The translations under genes were made by a program, and so were the position numbers. From NCBI RefSeq assembly GCF_002813755.1, contig NZ_CP018061.1, positions 3,152,001-3,216,000 of the forward strand: DNA of 64,000 bases, in the 5' to 3' direction. The notes beneath the pieces are model-generated. The model saw nothing but the letters and a program-made list of their open reading frames with translations, was not told the DNA's origin and did not search any database. This document shows positions 22,184 through 31,963 of this stretch, one piece after another. Origin of the DNA: Enterococcus mundtii (GTDB lineage: Bacteria; Bacillota; Bacilli; Lactobacillales; Enterococcaceae). Positions within the stretch are counted from its first letter, which is position 1. Every line of letters starts with the position of its first letter.

Positions 22184-22930
22184 ATGGTACGCTATAAAGC
22201 AATCATTGCCTATGATGGTACCCAGTTCAATGGTTTTCAGAAACAACCCACTGGACGAACGGTCCAAGAAGAACTGGAAAAAACCTTAAAGAAGATGGCA
22301 AATGGAAAAGAAATCACGATTTTTGGATCTGGACGGACAGATGCGGGGGTTCATGCAATCGGGCAAGTCATCCACTTTGATTATCCAGAAGAGCGACCTT
22401 TGGAACGTATGCGTTTTGGGTTAGATACGCAGTCGCCAGAAGATATTGCTGTGAAAAGTGTGGAGATTGTGCCAGAAACTTTTCACGCACGCTATTTAGT
22501 GAAAGAAAAAACCTATCAATTCAAAGTAGATATCGGAAAACCACGTAGTCCCTTCCGTAGACATTATGCGAGTTATTTTCCTTATCCCATAGATGTAGCA
22601 AAGATTGAACGTGCATTGCCTGATTTACTTGGTACGCATGATTTCACTTCATTTTGTGCTTCTGGAAGTTCCATTGAAGATAAAGTACGGACTATCTATG
22701 AAGCCAGCTTACAGGTCAATGAAGCAGGCGATGAGTTGACGTTTACATTTCGTGGTGATGGCTTCCTTTATAAAATGATTCGCATTTTAGTTGGTACGTT
22801 GTTAAAAATAGGCAACGATCGTTTACCAGAAGATTGTCTTCCAGAAATCATTGCAAAAAAAGACCGCAATGCTGCGGGTCCGACTGCTCATCCGGAAGGG
22901 TTATACCTATACGAAGTAAAATATGAATAG
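22184..22930 (+). CDS. truA: tRNA pseudouridine(38-40) synthase TruA
   Basis: TruA modifies U38-U40 in the anticodon stem-loop of many tRNAs. The 248 residues have normal length. The catalytic aspartate is Asp53 in GSGRTDAGVHAIGQV (48-62); the C-terminal GDGFLYKMIRILVGTLL block is also diagnostic. It follows ecfT by 35 bp and ends at a strong bidirectional terminator facing the convergent yfhO-like gene. Confidence 0.96.
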   Translation: MVRYKAIIAYDGTQFNGFQKQPTGRTVQEELEKTLKKMANGKEITIFGSGRTDAGVHAIGQVIHFDYPEERPLERMRFGLDTQSPEDIAVKSVEIVPETFHARYLVKEKTYQFKVDIGKPRSPFRRHYASYFPYPIDVAKIERALPDLLGTHDFTSFCASGSSIEDKVRTIYEASLQVNEAGDELTFTFRGDGFLYKMIRILVGTLLKIGNDRLPEDCLPEIIAKKDRNAAGPTAHPEGLYLYEVKYE

Positions 22931-22940
22931 CATACAAGAA

Positions 22941-22976
22941 AAAAGCGTTTCGGCAATCACCGAAACGCTTTTTTTT
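22941..22976. terminator. Bidirectional terminator between truA and the YfhO-family gene
   Basis: A 13-bp stem pairs AAAAGCGTTTCGG (22941-22953) with CCGAAACGCTTTT (22960-22972), with T-tracts on both strands. It serves truA on the plus strand and probably the minus-strand gene, whose stop is at 22975-22977, inside the T-tract. Confidence 0.9.
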
Positions 22977-25647
22977 ATCTTGCGCGACGACGTTCACGTC
23001 TTGGACGGTGATCATCGCTTTCGTTTGTAGGATCAATGACGCCGCTGAACGGCTGACGTCTACGAAGGTACCATAGATACAAGATAAACAAGGCAATACA
23101 TCCAATAAAGAGAAGTAAGCCAGGAATGAATCCTTTTGGCATGTAACTAAAAGTAATCGTATGTTCACCTTCAGGAACTTCTACCATCAAAAAGGCATCT
23201 TGGAATTTCTTCACAGGTACTTTTTCGCCATCGATTTTAGCAGTCCAACCACCATCATAAGGGATAGTCGTGGCTACCATCGTTTTTTCAGTCGCATGAA
23301 CAGTTCCTGTAGCTGTTCGACCGGTAGTAGTCATCTCTACGCCGTTATTTCTGATTTGGTTGATTGCGGCTTGATACGCCACAACATCAAGTCCGACCAC
23401 CTGTGGTTCCATAAAGCTGACTTCTTTGGTCCCATAGAAGCTTGCAGTGAAGGTAACCGTTGTGTCTTGCGGGTAATAACCTAAATCATAATATTGACCA
23501 GTAATGTTAATTTGAGATTTTCTAGATACACCATTGACGGTAATAGTTGCTGTAGAGCTTTCTAACTGTGCGAAATTTGTTGGAAACAGGCTGAGATACG
23601 CTTGGGTATTCGCAGGTACTTGGACTTCCCAAGTCAATTCTTTCGGTTGATTATTCGCTGTTTCACTATAAGTGACCCCATTTGTCGTTGTTGTGATCTT
23701 CGTGTTCTGTTGACTTTTTAGGGTTGGCGTATAAAACGTAAAGAATGATTGATTCAATCCAGAAAGACCATTCATCAAATTTGTTTGACTGGTTAGATTA
23801 TCACCTATCGGTTGTTCGATCTTATTGATCGTCAAAGGTGCTTTGAAAGCTAATGGTACAGCATTACTATTTTCGTACAAAGTATAGTTGTCCGTTTGTT
23901 CGACGGATTGGAAGCCGTATTTATTAAAACTACTATCGTTTTTAGCAATATTGTATTTGATTCCCGTAAATCCATCCATCAACAAGGTATTGTTATTGTA
24001 GCGAATGTTCAAATTTGTTCCTCTAGAACGGAAGCCTAAAGTATCCAAGTAAGAGGAAGAGTTTCGATTTCTGATCGAAGAGAACATGCTGATCCCACTA
24101 TAACCATAATTGATCGAATCATTCGGTGAAACAGGATCAAGGTTTTCTAATCGATAAAACGTATCGGAATCCTTTTTCGAGGCATCAACTAACGTTTTGA
24201 TCTCAGGATAAGGTTCGGTATACAAACTTCTTGAGGCATAATTCCAATCATCGAGAATGCCATGGATCATACTGTTGGTATTGACTGCGGCTTCGGCTGT
24301 CATCAATAGTAACAGAAGAATACTCAAACGTTTCAAATCAAATGGGTGTTGTTGGAATAAACCAATCGTCAATGCGTAGAGCGCTAAAAAGACTAACGTC
24401 AAAACAAAGGATGTGAGCGTGACATACGTGTAACTGCCATCTGGTTTGATACCCCAAGCTGTAGCAAAAGCAGCCGCTAGTACAATGATGACACCTAGCA
24501 AACGCTTCTGATCCTTCTCCTGTAGCTGTTCCCAACTATGAGCCGCTAACAAGAGTACGAGAAACGAAAAGAGATAGGCATAACGAAACAAGAACATATT
24601 TGGTGCGTGCATCCCATGCCAGAATAGATTCAAAGGGACTAAATAGAAGCTAGCAATCAAGATCGCGAATAGCCCACCGAACAACAACTTGTTTTTCAAG
24701 GGGAATTTGCGACTGACAAAATACAAGAGACATAATGCTAAAGGAAATAATCCAGCATAGATAAAAGGAATCGATCCGTATTTCGTCGTGTCATAAACAC
24801 CCACCATGTTTTTCATCAATAAATCTAAATAAGAAGTTGCTTCTGTCTTCAATGAAGTGATCTGCGTCAATGCTTCGCCATTGGCTCGTAGATCGAGAAT
24901 GGCAGGCAGGATGATCACCATAGAAGCGCCTCCTGCTAATAAAGAGGTGATCCCATAGGGTAAAATCGTTCCTTTGTACCTCCGCCAATTCGTCAGTAGT
25001 CGTGTAATAAAGTATAAAAAGGAGAAGACTCCGACCATGAAGCCCATATAAAAACTGGATAAGAACAACAGCAAGTAACTAACAAACAATAAAATAGGTT
25101 TCTTTTGGTCCATCACACGATGGATACCTAAAATGATCAGAGGAAGATAGACAAAGGTGTCTAACCACATGATGATCTCTGAATGGGCAGTGATAAATGA
25201 AATCGACGCATAGCTGACACTTAATGCGACTTGCCCCCAATGTGGAATGCGATAGGTACGTGCTAGAAACCAGAAGGATAAACCTGCTGAACCAACCTTT
25301 AGTAAGGTGATGAGATACAAGGCATCTGGCATCAATTGATTCGGGAACAATAAAACGAGTGGTGTGAAAAGTCCACCTAAATAATAAGAAATCAATGATA
25401 GATAATTTAAACCAAGTGAGGCATTCCACGTGTAAAAAATGCTTTGTTTCCCTAACAACATATTACGGAAGCTTGCATGAAAGTTTGAAAATTGTGAGAA
25501 AGCATCACTAGCCAAGATGCTCCGATCACTTCCTGGATAAATGCCGATACTTAAATAAACCAATAAAAGAATCAGCAAAGGGATAAAGAAGCTAGCAGCT
25601 GCATAGCGGCCGTTTTCTTTTAAGAATTTTTTCAATGTTGTTTTCAT
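22975..25647 (-). CDS. YfhO-family polytopic membrane protein (GT-C-like)
   Basis: The 890 residues contain an N-terminal anchor (about 15-37), a dozen or so further membrane segments to about residue 460, a large probably extracytoplasmic domain (about 470-850), a last membrane helix (LLLFIGCIALFILYLWYL), and a very basic tail (RRERRRAR). This matches the YfhO family of GT-C-type glycosyltransferases; in Bacillus and Listeria, members decorate teichoic or lipoteichoic acid. The substrate here is unknown. It is a single minus-strand gene with no glycan-pathway neighbours. Confidence 0.8.
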   Translation of the reverse strand: MKTTLKKFLKENGRYAAASFFIPLLILLLVYLSIGIYPGSDRSILASDAFSQFSNFHASFRNMLLGKQSIFYTWNASLGLNYLSLISYYLGGLFTPLVLLFPNQLMPDALYLITLLKVGSAGLSFWFLARTYRIPHWGQVALSVSYASISFITAHSEIIMWLDTFVYLPLIILGIHRVMDQKKPILLFVSYLLLFLSSFYMGFMVGVFSFLYFITRLLTNWRRYKGTILPYGITSLLAGGASMVIILPAILDLRANGEALTQITSLKTEATSYLDLLMKNMVGVYDTTKYGSIPFIYAGLFPLALCLLYFVSRKFPLKNKLLFGGLFAILIASFYLVPLNLFWHGMHAPNMFLFRYAYLFSFLVLLLAAHSWEQLQEKDQKRLLGVIIVLAAAFATAWGIKPDGSYTYVTLTSFVLTLVFLALYALTIGLFQQHPFDLKRLSILLLLLMTAEAAVNTNSMIHGILDDWNYASRSLYTEPYPEIKTLVDASKKDSDTFYRLENLDPVSPNDSINYGYSGISMFSSIRNRNSSSYLDTLGFRSRGTNLNIRYNNNTLLMDGFTGIKYNIAKNDSSFNKYGFQSVEQTDNYTLYENSNAVPLAFKAPLTINKIEQPIGDNLTSQTNLMNGLSGLNQSFFTFYTPTLKSQQNTKITTTTNGVTYSETANNQPKELTWEVQVPANTQAYLSLFPTNFAQLESSTATITVNGVSRKSQINITGQYYDLGYYPQDTTVTFTASFYGTKEVSFMEPQVVGLDVVAYQAAINQIRNNGVEMTTTGRTATGTVHATEKTMVATTIPYDGGWTAKIDGEKVPVKKFQDAFLMVEVPEGEHTITFSYMPKGFIPGLLLFIGCIALFILYLWYLRRRQPFSGVIDPTNESDDHRPRRERRRAR

Positions 25648-25840
25648 TACAATTCAGTCACCAAATTTCTATTTGAAGTTATATTTAGTTTATCACATTC
25701 ATGATTTTACTTGCTGAAAATACAACCAAATTCATAAAAAAATTACATTTGAAATTAAATAACATTTGTGAGTTTAAATTACATTTACATTAAGAAAATA
25801 ACGCAAAATAAGAAAACACTTTCTACTTTAAAATAAAGTG

Positions 25841-25985
25841 TTGACAGGCCTTTGCAAATGCGTTATGTTTTATTTGTAACAATTATAAAAAAACATATAC
25901 CTATCACTATCTGAGGGGTAGTGGCACATAAAAGAAGACTTAAAACAATTATCTGGGTGATTGATTGTTTTAAGCCTTTTTTATT
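25841..25985 (+). ncRNA. Candidate stand-alone small RNA (about 110 nt)
   Basis: The promoter has a perfect -35 TTGACA (25841-25846), a 17-bp spacer and -10 TATGTT (25864-25869). A start near 25876 would give an RNA of about 110 nt ending in a strong terminator: CTTAAAACAAT (25939-25949) pairs with ATTGTTTTAAG (25964-25974), then CCTTTTTTATTTTTT. An internal hairpin CACTA/TAGTG lies near 25907-25925. A dyad AACACTTT (25815-25822)/AAAGTGTT (25835-25842) overlaps the -35 and could be an operator. No gene follows on this strand, so it is not a leader. Confidence 0.55.
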
Positions 25986-26045
25986 TTTTCTTCTTAAATT
26001 TCATGTGGTTGAGGAAATGTCTCTCATTTGATAATGATTCGCAAA

Positions 26046-26077
26046 AAATAAAAACCGTTCATTTTGTTGAACGGTTC
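26046..26077 (-). terminator. Terminator of rpmB
   Basis: On the minus strand, AACCGTTCA pairs with TGAACGGTT around an ACAAAA loop, followed by TTTATTTTTT. It lies just downstream of the rpmB stop. Confidence 0.8.
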
Positions 26078-26093
26078 AAATCATTTCATTCAA

Positions 26094-26282
26094 TTATACG
26101 CGTTCAACTTTTCCTGATTTCAACGCACGAGTTGACACCCAAACTTTTTTAGGTTTGCCGTCAATCAATACGCGAACTTTTTGTAAGTTAGGTTTAACTG
26201 TACGTTTTGTTGAGTTCATCGCATGTGAACGGTTGTTTCCACTTTTTGTCTTGCGACCTGTAAAGTAACAAACTTTTGCCAT
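26094..26282 (-). CDS. rpmB: 50S ribosomal protein L28
   Basis: L28 is a small 50S protein near the E site. The frame is open to 26396, but the ATG at 26282, after SD AAAGGAGG, gives [20 protein letters not shown] and 62 residues, the family norm. Only one cysteine is seen at the N-terminal CxxC position of zinc-type L28, so this is the zinc-free form. It is transcribed alone, divergently from the asp23-fakA genes as in Bacillus. Confidence 0.96.
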   Translation of the reverse strand: MAKVCYFTGRKTKSGNNRSHAMNSTKRTVKPNLQKVRVLIDGKPKKVWVSTRALKSGKVERV

Positions 26283-26340
26283 GTAAATTTCCTCCTTTGC
26301 CTTGATTTGGAGCAATAGTAAATTCAGCTCATACCAGAAT

Positions 26341-26369
26341 AACATATCATATGGCGTAGGAATTTGCAA
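26341..26369 (-). promoter_or_regulatory. Promoter of rpmB
   Basis: On the minus strand, -35 TTGCAA (26369-26364), a 17-bp spacer and -10 TATGTT (26346-26341) place the start near 26334, about 50 nt before the rpmB ATG. Confidence 0.6.
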
Positions 26370-26553
26370 GCATATTTTCATAGAATTGATTGACATTTTC
26401 AGTGATTAATTGTAACGTGAACAAAGTCTTTTCCTAATTTTTTTCAATGGTTTTTGAGTACTTTAAGGGAACAACCTTTTATTTCGGTTGACGCTATGAT
26501 AAAATGTGATAGTAGAAAAATGGGAATATTTTACCCGTTAAGGAGGCTCATTC

Positions 26554-26916
26554 ATGGCTGTAAAAATTCAAACGTCAGCTGGAACCATTGAAATTACCAA
26601 TGATGTCATCGCAACAGTTGTTGGTGGTGCCGCAACAGATGTATTTGGTGTTGTAGGAATGGCTAGCAAGAATCAAATCAAAGATAATATCACTGAAATT
26701 TTGCGTAAAGAAAATTACTCAAGAGGAGTAGTTGTCCGCCAAGAAGCTAATGGGATCGCAGTAGATGTTTATACAATCATTAGTTATGGCACAAAAATTT
26801 CGGAAGTTTCTCGTAATGTCCAAGAAAAAGTGAAATATAACTTGGAGACTTTACTAGGTGTTACAGCCAATTCAGTAAATGTCTTCGTGCAAGGTGTTCG
26901 TGTACTGCCAGACTAG
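26554..26916 (+). CDS. Asp23/Gls24 family protein (YloU type)
   Basis: This is a small cytoplasmic or membrane-associated envelope-stress family protein of 120 residues, without a signal peptide or membrane segment. The sequence GTIEITNDVIATVVGGAATD is typical of the Asp23 domain, which fills the whole protein. SD AAGGAGG lies upstream of the ATG. It stands directly before fakA, as yloU stands before yloV in Bacillus, so I call it a YloU orthologue. The molecular function is unknown. Confidence 0.85.
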   Translation: MAVKIQTSAGTIEITNDVIATVVGGAATDVFGVVGMASKNQIKDNITEILRKENYSRGVVVRQEANGIAVDVYTIISYGTKISEVSRNVQEKVKYNLETLLGVTANSVNVFVQGVRVLPD

Positions 26917-26967
26917 GCAGGAGACTTGCTGACTGTTCAGCAGTCGATCTGAAGGAGGATTATCTAG

Positions 26968-28650
26968 GTGAGTGTAACAGAAATTAGTGCAAGCCAATTC
27001 CAGGAAATGGTTCAGTCCGGTGCGAATCGGCTACAAAAAAATGCAGAATACGTCAATTCCCTAAATGTATTCCCGGTTCCCGATGGAGATACCGGTACCA
27101 ATATGAATTTATCAATGACAAGTGGTGCAAAAGCCGTTGTTGATTCTACCTCTGAAAAGGTAGGAGAATTAGCAGCGCTGTTATCTAAAGGTTTATTGAT
27201 GGGGGCAAGAGGAAACTCTGGGGTTATTTTATCTCAGTTGTTCCGTGGTTTTTCAAAACAAATCCCTGATGTGACTGTTTTGACAGCAACAGATTTAGCT
27301 GCAGCTTTTACTCATGGGGTCGAAACAGCTTATAAAGCAGTAATGAAACCTGTCGAAGGAACGATCCTGACAGTTGCAAGAGAAGCTGCCAAAGCTGGTG
27401 AGAAGAAAGCAAAATCAACAGATGATGTGATCGAAGTCATGACTGCGGTCGTTAAAGGTGGGAAACGTGCGTTAGCAAAAACACCTGATTTGTTGCCTGT
27501 ATTAAAAGAAGTAGGCGTTGTTGATAGTGGCGGTCAAGGACTATTATTCGTATATGAAGGTTTTTTAACTGCGTTGAATGGTGAATACCAAGCAGACGAG
27601 GTCTATGAACCATCTCCTGCTCAAATGGACGATATGGTGAATGCAGAGCATCATCGTAGTGTGCAAGGTCAGTTAGCGACTGAGGATATCCACTATGGTT
27701 ACTGTACAGAAATCATGGTGAAGATCGGTGAAGGTCCAACTGTAGATAGTACATTTGATTATGAAGAGTTTCGTAACTATCTAGATGGCCTTGGGGATTC
27801 CCTGTTAGTGGTCAATGACGATGAAATCATCAAAGTACACGTTCATACAGAAAATCCTGGGGAAGTCATGAATTACGGACAAAAATTTGGTTCCCTAGTG
27901 AAAGTCAAAGTGGACAACATGCGTTTGCAACACGAAACGATCTTAGAACATGACCAAGCCCCTTCAGCGCCGGTCGCACAAACGAAGCCTCGTGTACCTT
28001 ACGGGATCGTTGCGATCGCAGCCGGAAAAGGTGTGCAAGAGTTATTTGAAAGTCTAGGAGCAAACTACGTGATCAGTGGTGGACAGACGATGAATCCAAG
28101 TACGGAAGATATCGTGAAAGCGATCAATGAAGTGAATGCAGATAAAGTCATCATTTTACCGAATAACAAAAATATCTTTATGGCAGCTGATCAAGCTGCT
28201 GAAGTGGCTGAACTTCCAGTTGCTGTTGTTCCATCAAAAACAGTTTCTCAAGGATTGACAGCGATGTTGTCCTTCAATGAACAAGCAACGTTAGAAGAAA
28301 ATAAAGAAACGATGACAGATGTGCTTTCAAGTGTTGTCAGTGGTCAAGTGACACATGCGATCCGCGACACGATGATCGACGGAGTGAAAATCACAGAAGG
28401 CGATTTCTTAGGGATGATCGATGGGAAAATCGTGATCTCTAATCCAGATATCTTAGCGACATCACTTGCTACATTAGAGCAAATGATCAACGAGGATACT
28501 GAGATCGTCACGATATTAACCGGAGAAGACGGGTCTGCAGAACAAGCACAAGCATTTGCGGATCAACTGAACGACAAATATCCTGAGTTAGAAATCGAGA
28601 TCCATCAAGGAGATCAACCTGTCTATCCTTATTTATTTTCTGCTGAATAA
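26968..28650 (+). CDS. fakA: Fatty acid kinase catalytic subunit FakA (DAK2/DegV fusion, YloV)
   Basis: FakA phosphorylates exogenous fatty acids bound to a FakB carrier, feeding acyl-phosphate to PlsY. The 560 residues start from GTG (SD GAAGGAGG). The N-terminal DhaL-type kinase domain has VFPVPDGDTGTNMNLSM (34-50) with the metal-binding Asp residues; a middle domain and a C-terminal domain follow. plsX and acpP, which feed the same acyl-phosphate and ACP pools, lie in the same block. No fakB is seen here. Confidence 0.92.
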   Translation: MSVTEISASQFQEMVQSGANRLQKNAEYVNSLNVFPVPDGDTGTNMNLSMTSGAKAVVDSTSEKVGELAALLSKGLLMGARGNSGVILSQLFRGFSKQIPDVTVLTATDLAAAFTHGVETAYKAVMKPVEGTILTVAREAAKAGEKKAKSTDDVIEVMTAVVKGGKRALAKTPDLLPVLKEVGVVDSGGQGLLFVYEGFLTALNGEYQADEVYEPSPAQMDDMVNAEHHRSVQGQLATEDIHYGYCTEIMVKIGEGPTVDSTFDYEEFRNYLDGLGDSLLVVNDDEIIKVHVHTENPGEVMNYGQKFGSLVKVKVDNMRLQHETILEHDQAPSAPVAQTKPRVPYGIVAIAAGKGVQELFESLGANYVISGGQTMNPSTEDIVKAINEVNADKVIILPNNKNIFMAADQAAEVAELPVAVVPSKTVSQGLTAMLSFNEQATLEENKETMTDVLSSVVSGQVTHAIRDTMIDGVKITEGDFLGMIDGKIVISNPDILATSLATLEQMINEDTEIVTILTGEDGSAEQAQAFADQLNDKYPELEIEIHQGDQPVYPYLFSAE

Positions 28651-28689
28651 TACAGCCTGAAGCCGATAGATAAAGCAGAAAATCATTTG

Positions 28690-28741
28690 AAAGGATCTTC
28701 GGTCAACGATTCGCGAATCGTTGACCAAGTTCCTTTTTTTG
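28690..28741 (+). terminator. Long hairpin/terminator between fakA and recG
   Basis: A 26-base perfect palindromic core (28701-28726) extends outward through AAAGGA...TCCTTT (28690-28739) and is followed by TTTTTTT (to 28741). It lies only about 10 bp upstream of the recG Shine-Dalgarno, so it should terminate the fakA transcript or act as an attenuator before recG. Confidence 0.8.
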
Positions 28742-28759
28742 TTAAAGGAGGGAAATCTT

Positions 28760-30796
28760 ATGCGTTCGTTAGCTGATCCAGTCACAGTGCTGGCAGGTGT
28801 TGGTCAAAAAAGAGCGGATAGCTTGGCTAGTCTAGGCATCCATACAATTGAAGACTTGTTAACTTACTATCCTTTTCGTTATGAAGATATCCAAGAAAGA
28901 AATCTAAATGAAATCCAAGACCAAGAAAAAGTTACATTAAAAGGGTTAGTTGTCTCTCCGCCAGTAATGAGTCGTTTTGGCTACAAAAAAAGCCGTCTGC
29001 AGTTTCGAATGATGCAAGAACATGAAGTATTCAATATTTCTTTCTTCAATCAACCCTATTTGAAAGATAAAGTCATTTTATCTGAAGAAATCGCAGTTTA
29101 TGGGAAATGGGATGCGAAACGTAAAGCACTAAATGGGATGAAGATCCTTGGTTCGCAAAGTCCAGATGATTTCTCTCCGATCTATCATGTCAACAAATCT
29201 ATTCGCCAAACGACACTGGTCGATCTGATCCGTCGAGGGTTTAGTGAGTATGGTGATTTGATTGAAGAAAACTTACCACTATCTTTAATTGAAAAATACC
29301 GTTTGCTTGATCGTCCGACTGCTGTAAGAAGTATGCATTTTCCGCAAAATCATGAGGAAAATCATCAAGCCAAACGACGGATTGTTTTTGAAGAATTCTT
29401 TTTTTTCCAGATGCAGTTACAAGGACTGAAAAAAGCCGAAAAGTCTGAAAAGAATGGCTTAGAGATCCTTTATGATGTGGAACGATTAAAACAATTTACG
29501 AAAAAATTACCGTTTGAATTAACGATGGCACAAAAACGTGTCACTAATGAAATTTGCCGTGATCTCCGTAATCCACACCATATGCAGCGTTTGTTGCAAG
29601 GTGATGTGGGAAGTGGGAAGACCGTTGTTGCTGCGATTGCTTTATATGCGACAGTGACTGCTGGCTTTCAAGGAGCGTTGATGGTCCCAACAGAAATATT
29701 GGCGCAACAACATATGGAAAGTTTATCCCAATTATTTGACCCAAATGAAGTGACAGTTGCGTTATTGACCGGATCAACGAAAGCAAAAGAACGTCGCGAG
29801 CTATTAGAGCGGTTAGAAAATGGGGAAATCGATATCGTCGTGGGAACACATGCACTGATTCAAGAAGGTGTAGCATTTCAAAATCTAGGATTAGTGATCA
29901 CCGATGAGCAACATCGTTTTGGAGTGAACCAACGAAAAGTATTGCGTGAGAAGGGTTGGCGTCCGGATGTGTTATTTATGACTGCCACCCCGATCCCTCG
30001 AACCCTAGCAATTACAGCATACGGCGAAATGGATGTATCTGTGATCGACGAGCTTCCCGCTGGACGGATTCCGATCGAAACAAGATGGGTCCGAACACCT
30101 CAATTAGATAGCGTGCTAGAATGGACCTATAAAGAATTGCGTAGAGGACATCAAATGTACGTGATTTGTCCATTGATCGAGGAGTCCGAAGCTTTAGATG
30201 TGAAAAATGCAGTGGAAATTTACGAAAAACTTCGTGAGTTATTTGCACCAGAATATGAAGTTGGCTTGTTGCATGGTAAAATGAAGAATCAAGAAAAAGA
30301 TCAGATCATGGAAACATTCAAAGAAAACCAACTCCAGATCTTAGTATCAACCACAGTGATCGAGGTCGGTGTCAATGTGCCGAATGCAACGGTCATGCTG
30401 ATCATGGATGCGGATCGTTTTGGATTAGCCCAGCTGCATCAGTTGCGTGGGCGTGTCGGTCGAGGAAGCGAGGCTTCTTATTGTATCCTCGTGGCAAATC
30501 CGAAAAATGAACTGGGTGTCGAACGAATGAAAATCATGACAGAAACCACAAATGGCTTTATCTTGAGTGAAAAGGATTTAGAATTACGAGGGCCAGGAGA
30601 AGTATTTGGCTTCCGTCAATCCGGCTTGCCAGAATTTGCGATCGCAGATCTAGTAACGGATGGGAATGTCTTAGAGGTTGCCCGTGAAGAAGCTGCGGCA
30701 ATCTGGCAAATCAAAGACTGGCAGTTATTACCTGAATATCAACCATTAACAGCCAAGTTGCAATTAGGCGAACAAGATAATCGTTATTTTGATTAA
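28760..30796 (+). CDS. recG: ATP-dependent DNA helicase RecG
   Basis: RecG remodels stalled replication forks and branch-migrates Holliday junctions. The frame is open from 28721, inside the upstream terminator, so I use ATG 28760 after SD AAAGGAGGG, giving MRSLADPVTVLAGVGQKRAD and 678 residues. An N-terminal wedge/OB domain is followed by Walker A GDVGSGKT (281-288), the DEQH box (382-385), TATPIPRTLA, and the C-terminal LHQLRGRVGRG motif. The length is full. Confidence 0.96.
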   Translation: MRSLADPVTVLAGVGQKRADSLASLGIHTIEDLLTYYPFRYEDIQERNLNEIQDQEKVTLKGLVVSPPVMSRFGYKKSRLQFRMMQEHEVFNISFFNQPYLKDKVILSEEIAVYGKWDAKRKALNGMKILGSQSPDDFSPIYHVNKSIRQTTLVDLIRRGFSEYGDLIEENLPLSLIEKYRLLDRPTAVRSMHFPQNHEENHQAKRRIVFEEFFFFQMQLQGLKKAEKSEKNGLEILYDVERLKQFTKKLPFELTMAQKRVTNEICRDLRNPHHMQRLLQGDVGSGKTVVAAIALYATVTAGFQGALMVPTEILAQQHMESLSQLFDPNEVTVALLTGSTKAKERRELLERLENGEIDIVVGTHALIQEGVAFQNLGLVITDEQHRFGVNQRKVLREKGWRPDVLFMTATPIPRTLAITAYGEMDVSVIDELPAGRIPIETRWVRTPQLDSVLEWTYKELRRGHQMYVICPLIEESEALDVKNAVEIYEKLRELFAPEYEVGLLHGKMKNQEKDQIMETFKENQLQILVSTTVIEVGVNVPNATVMLIMDADRFGLAQLHQLRGRVGRGSEASYCILVANPKNELGVERMKIMTETTNGFILSEKDLELRGPGEVFGFRQSGLPEFAIADLVTDGNVLEVAREEAAAIWQIKDWQLLPEYQPLTAKLQLGEQDNRYFD

Positions 30797-30842
30797 CAGA
30801 TTATCAATACTTTCAAAATGATGACAAGGAGTGGAAATAATA

Positions 30843-31844
30843 ATGAGAATTGCAGTAGATGCAATGGGCGGAGATCACGCACCACAAGCCATTGTGGAAG
30901 GAATCGCTCTAGCACAAAAAGATTTCCCTGAGTTGGAATTTGTTCTTTACGGTAAAGAATCAGAAATCAAGAAATATTTGACAGACGAAACAAATATCAC
31001 AATCGTCCATACTGACGAAAAAATCAATAGTGATGACGAGCCAGTTAAGGCGATCCGTCGTAAGAAAACTGCTTCGATGGTTTTAGCTGCCCAAGCAGTC
31101 AAAAATGGAGAAGCAGATGCTATTTTTTCAGCAGGGAATACAGGAGCCTTACTAGCAGCTGGCTTGTTTATTGTTGGACGCATCAAAAACATCGAACGTC
31201 CTGGACTAATGTCCACATTGCCAGTTATTGGCAAAGAAGGTGAAGGGTTTGATATGCTAGATTTAGGTGCAAATGCAGAAAACAAACCAGAGCATCTTTT
31301 ACAATATGGTATTTTGGGGTCATTTTATGCGAGAAAAGTTCGTGGGATCGGCCGACCTCGCGTCGCATTGCTCAACAATGGGACGGAAGAAACTAAGGGA
31401 AGCGAATTGACAAAACAAGCATTTGAACTCTTGCAAAATGAAACAAGCTTGAACTTCATTGGCAATGTAGAAGCGCGTGACTTACTAAATGGTGTGGCAG
31501 ACGTCGTAGTAACCGACGGCTTTACTGGAAATGCAGTGTTGAAATCCATTGAAGGCACAGCGATGAATATGATGACCTTATTGAAATCTGCCATCTTGAA
31601 TGAAGGCATAAAAGGTAAAATGGGTGCATTACTACTAAAAGACGGTTTACGCTCTTTGAAATCAGAAATGGACTATTCAAAACATGGAGGAGCTGTTTTA
31701 TTTGGATTGAAAGCACCAGTTATCAAAACGCATGGTGCAACTGGACCGGATGCAGTTCGCTACACGATCCGTCAAATCCATACGATGCTTGAAACCAATG
31801 TTGTAGGGCAACTGGTAGAGCAATTTGAGCAAAAAGAGGACTAA
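30843..31844 (+). CDS. plsX: Phosphate acyltransferase PlsX
   Basis: PlsX converts acyl-ACP to acyl-phosphate, the first step of phosphatidic acid synthesis with PlsY. The frame is open from 30831; ATG 30843 gives [20 protein letters not shown] and 333 residues, with the diagnostic DAMGGD motif at 6-11. SD AAGGAGTGG lies upstream. It follows recG by 46 bp and precedes acpP. No fapR gene lies between recG and plsX, unlike in Bacillus and Staphylococcus. Confidence 0.95.
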   Translation: MRIAVDAMGGDHAPQAIVEGIALAQKDFPELEFVLYGKESEIKKYLTDETNITIVHTDEKINSDDEPVKAIRRKKTASMVLAAQAVKNGEADAIFSAGNTGALLAAGLFIVGRIKNIERPGLMSTLPVIGKEGEGFDMLDLGANAENKPEHLLQYGILGSFYARKVRGIGRPRVALLNNGTEETKGSELTKQAFELLQNETSLNFIGNVEARDLLNGVADVVVTDGFTGNAVLKSIEGTAMNMMTLLKSAILNEGIKGKMGALLLKDGLRSLKSEMDYSKHGGAVLFGLKAPVIKTHGATGPDAVRYTIRQIHTMLETNVVGQLVEQFEQKED

Positions 31845-31963
31845 ATTTTCTGCGAATTGACAAGCTGATGGAGAAAAAAGGGTGGACATTCCAAAAAATT
31901 GTCAGTAAAATTAGCTATGGTGAAGAAAACGTAGTAGTTCTAAGAATTGTGGGGGTGAAAAAA

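Larger units (their letters stand above)
25648..26093. other. AT-rich intergenic between yfhO-like gene and rpmB
   Basis: The left half (about 25648-25800) is very AT-rich and should hold the minus-strand promoter of the YfhO-family gene, which I could not pin down. The right half has a complete plus-strand transcription unit (promoter 25841-25869, terminator 25939-25985) without a credible coding frame, then the minus-strand rpmB terminator at 26046-26077. Confidence 0.6.

Noticed and set aside
25961..26152. 63-codon plus-strand frame after the sRNA candidate
   Set aside because: It begins inside a terminator stem and runs antisense into rpmB; no ribosome site.
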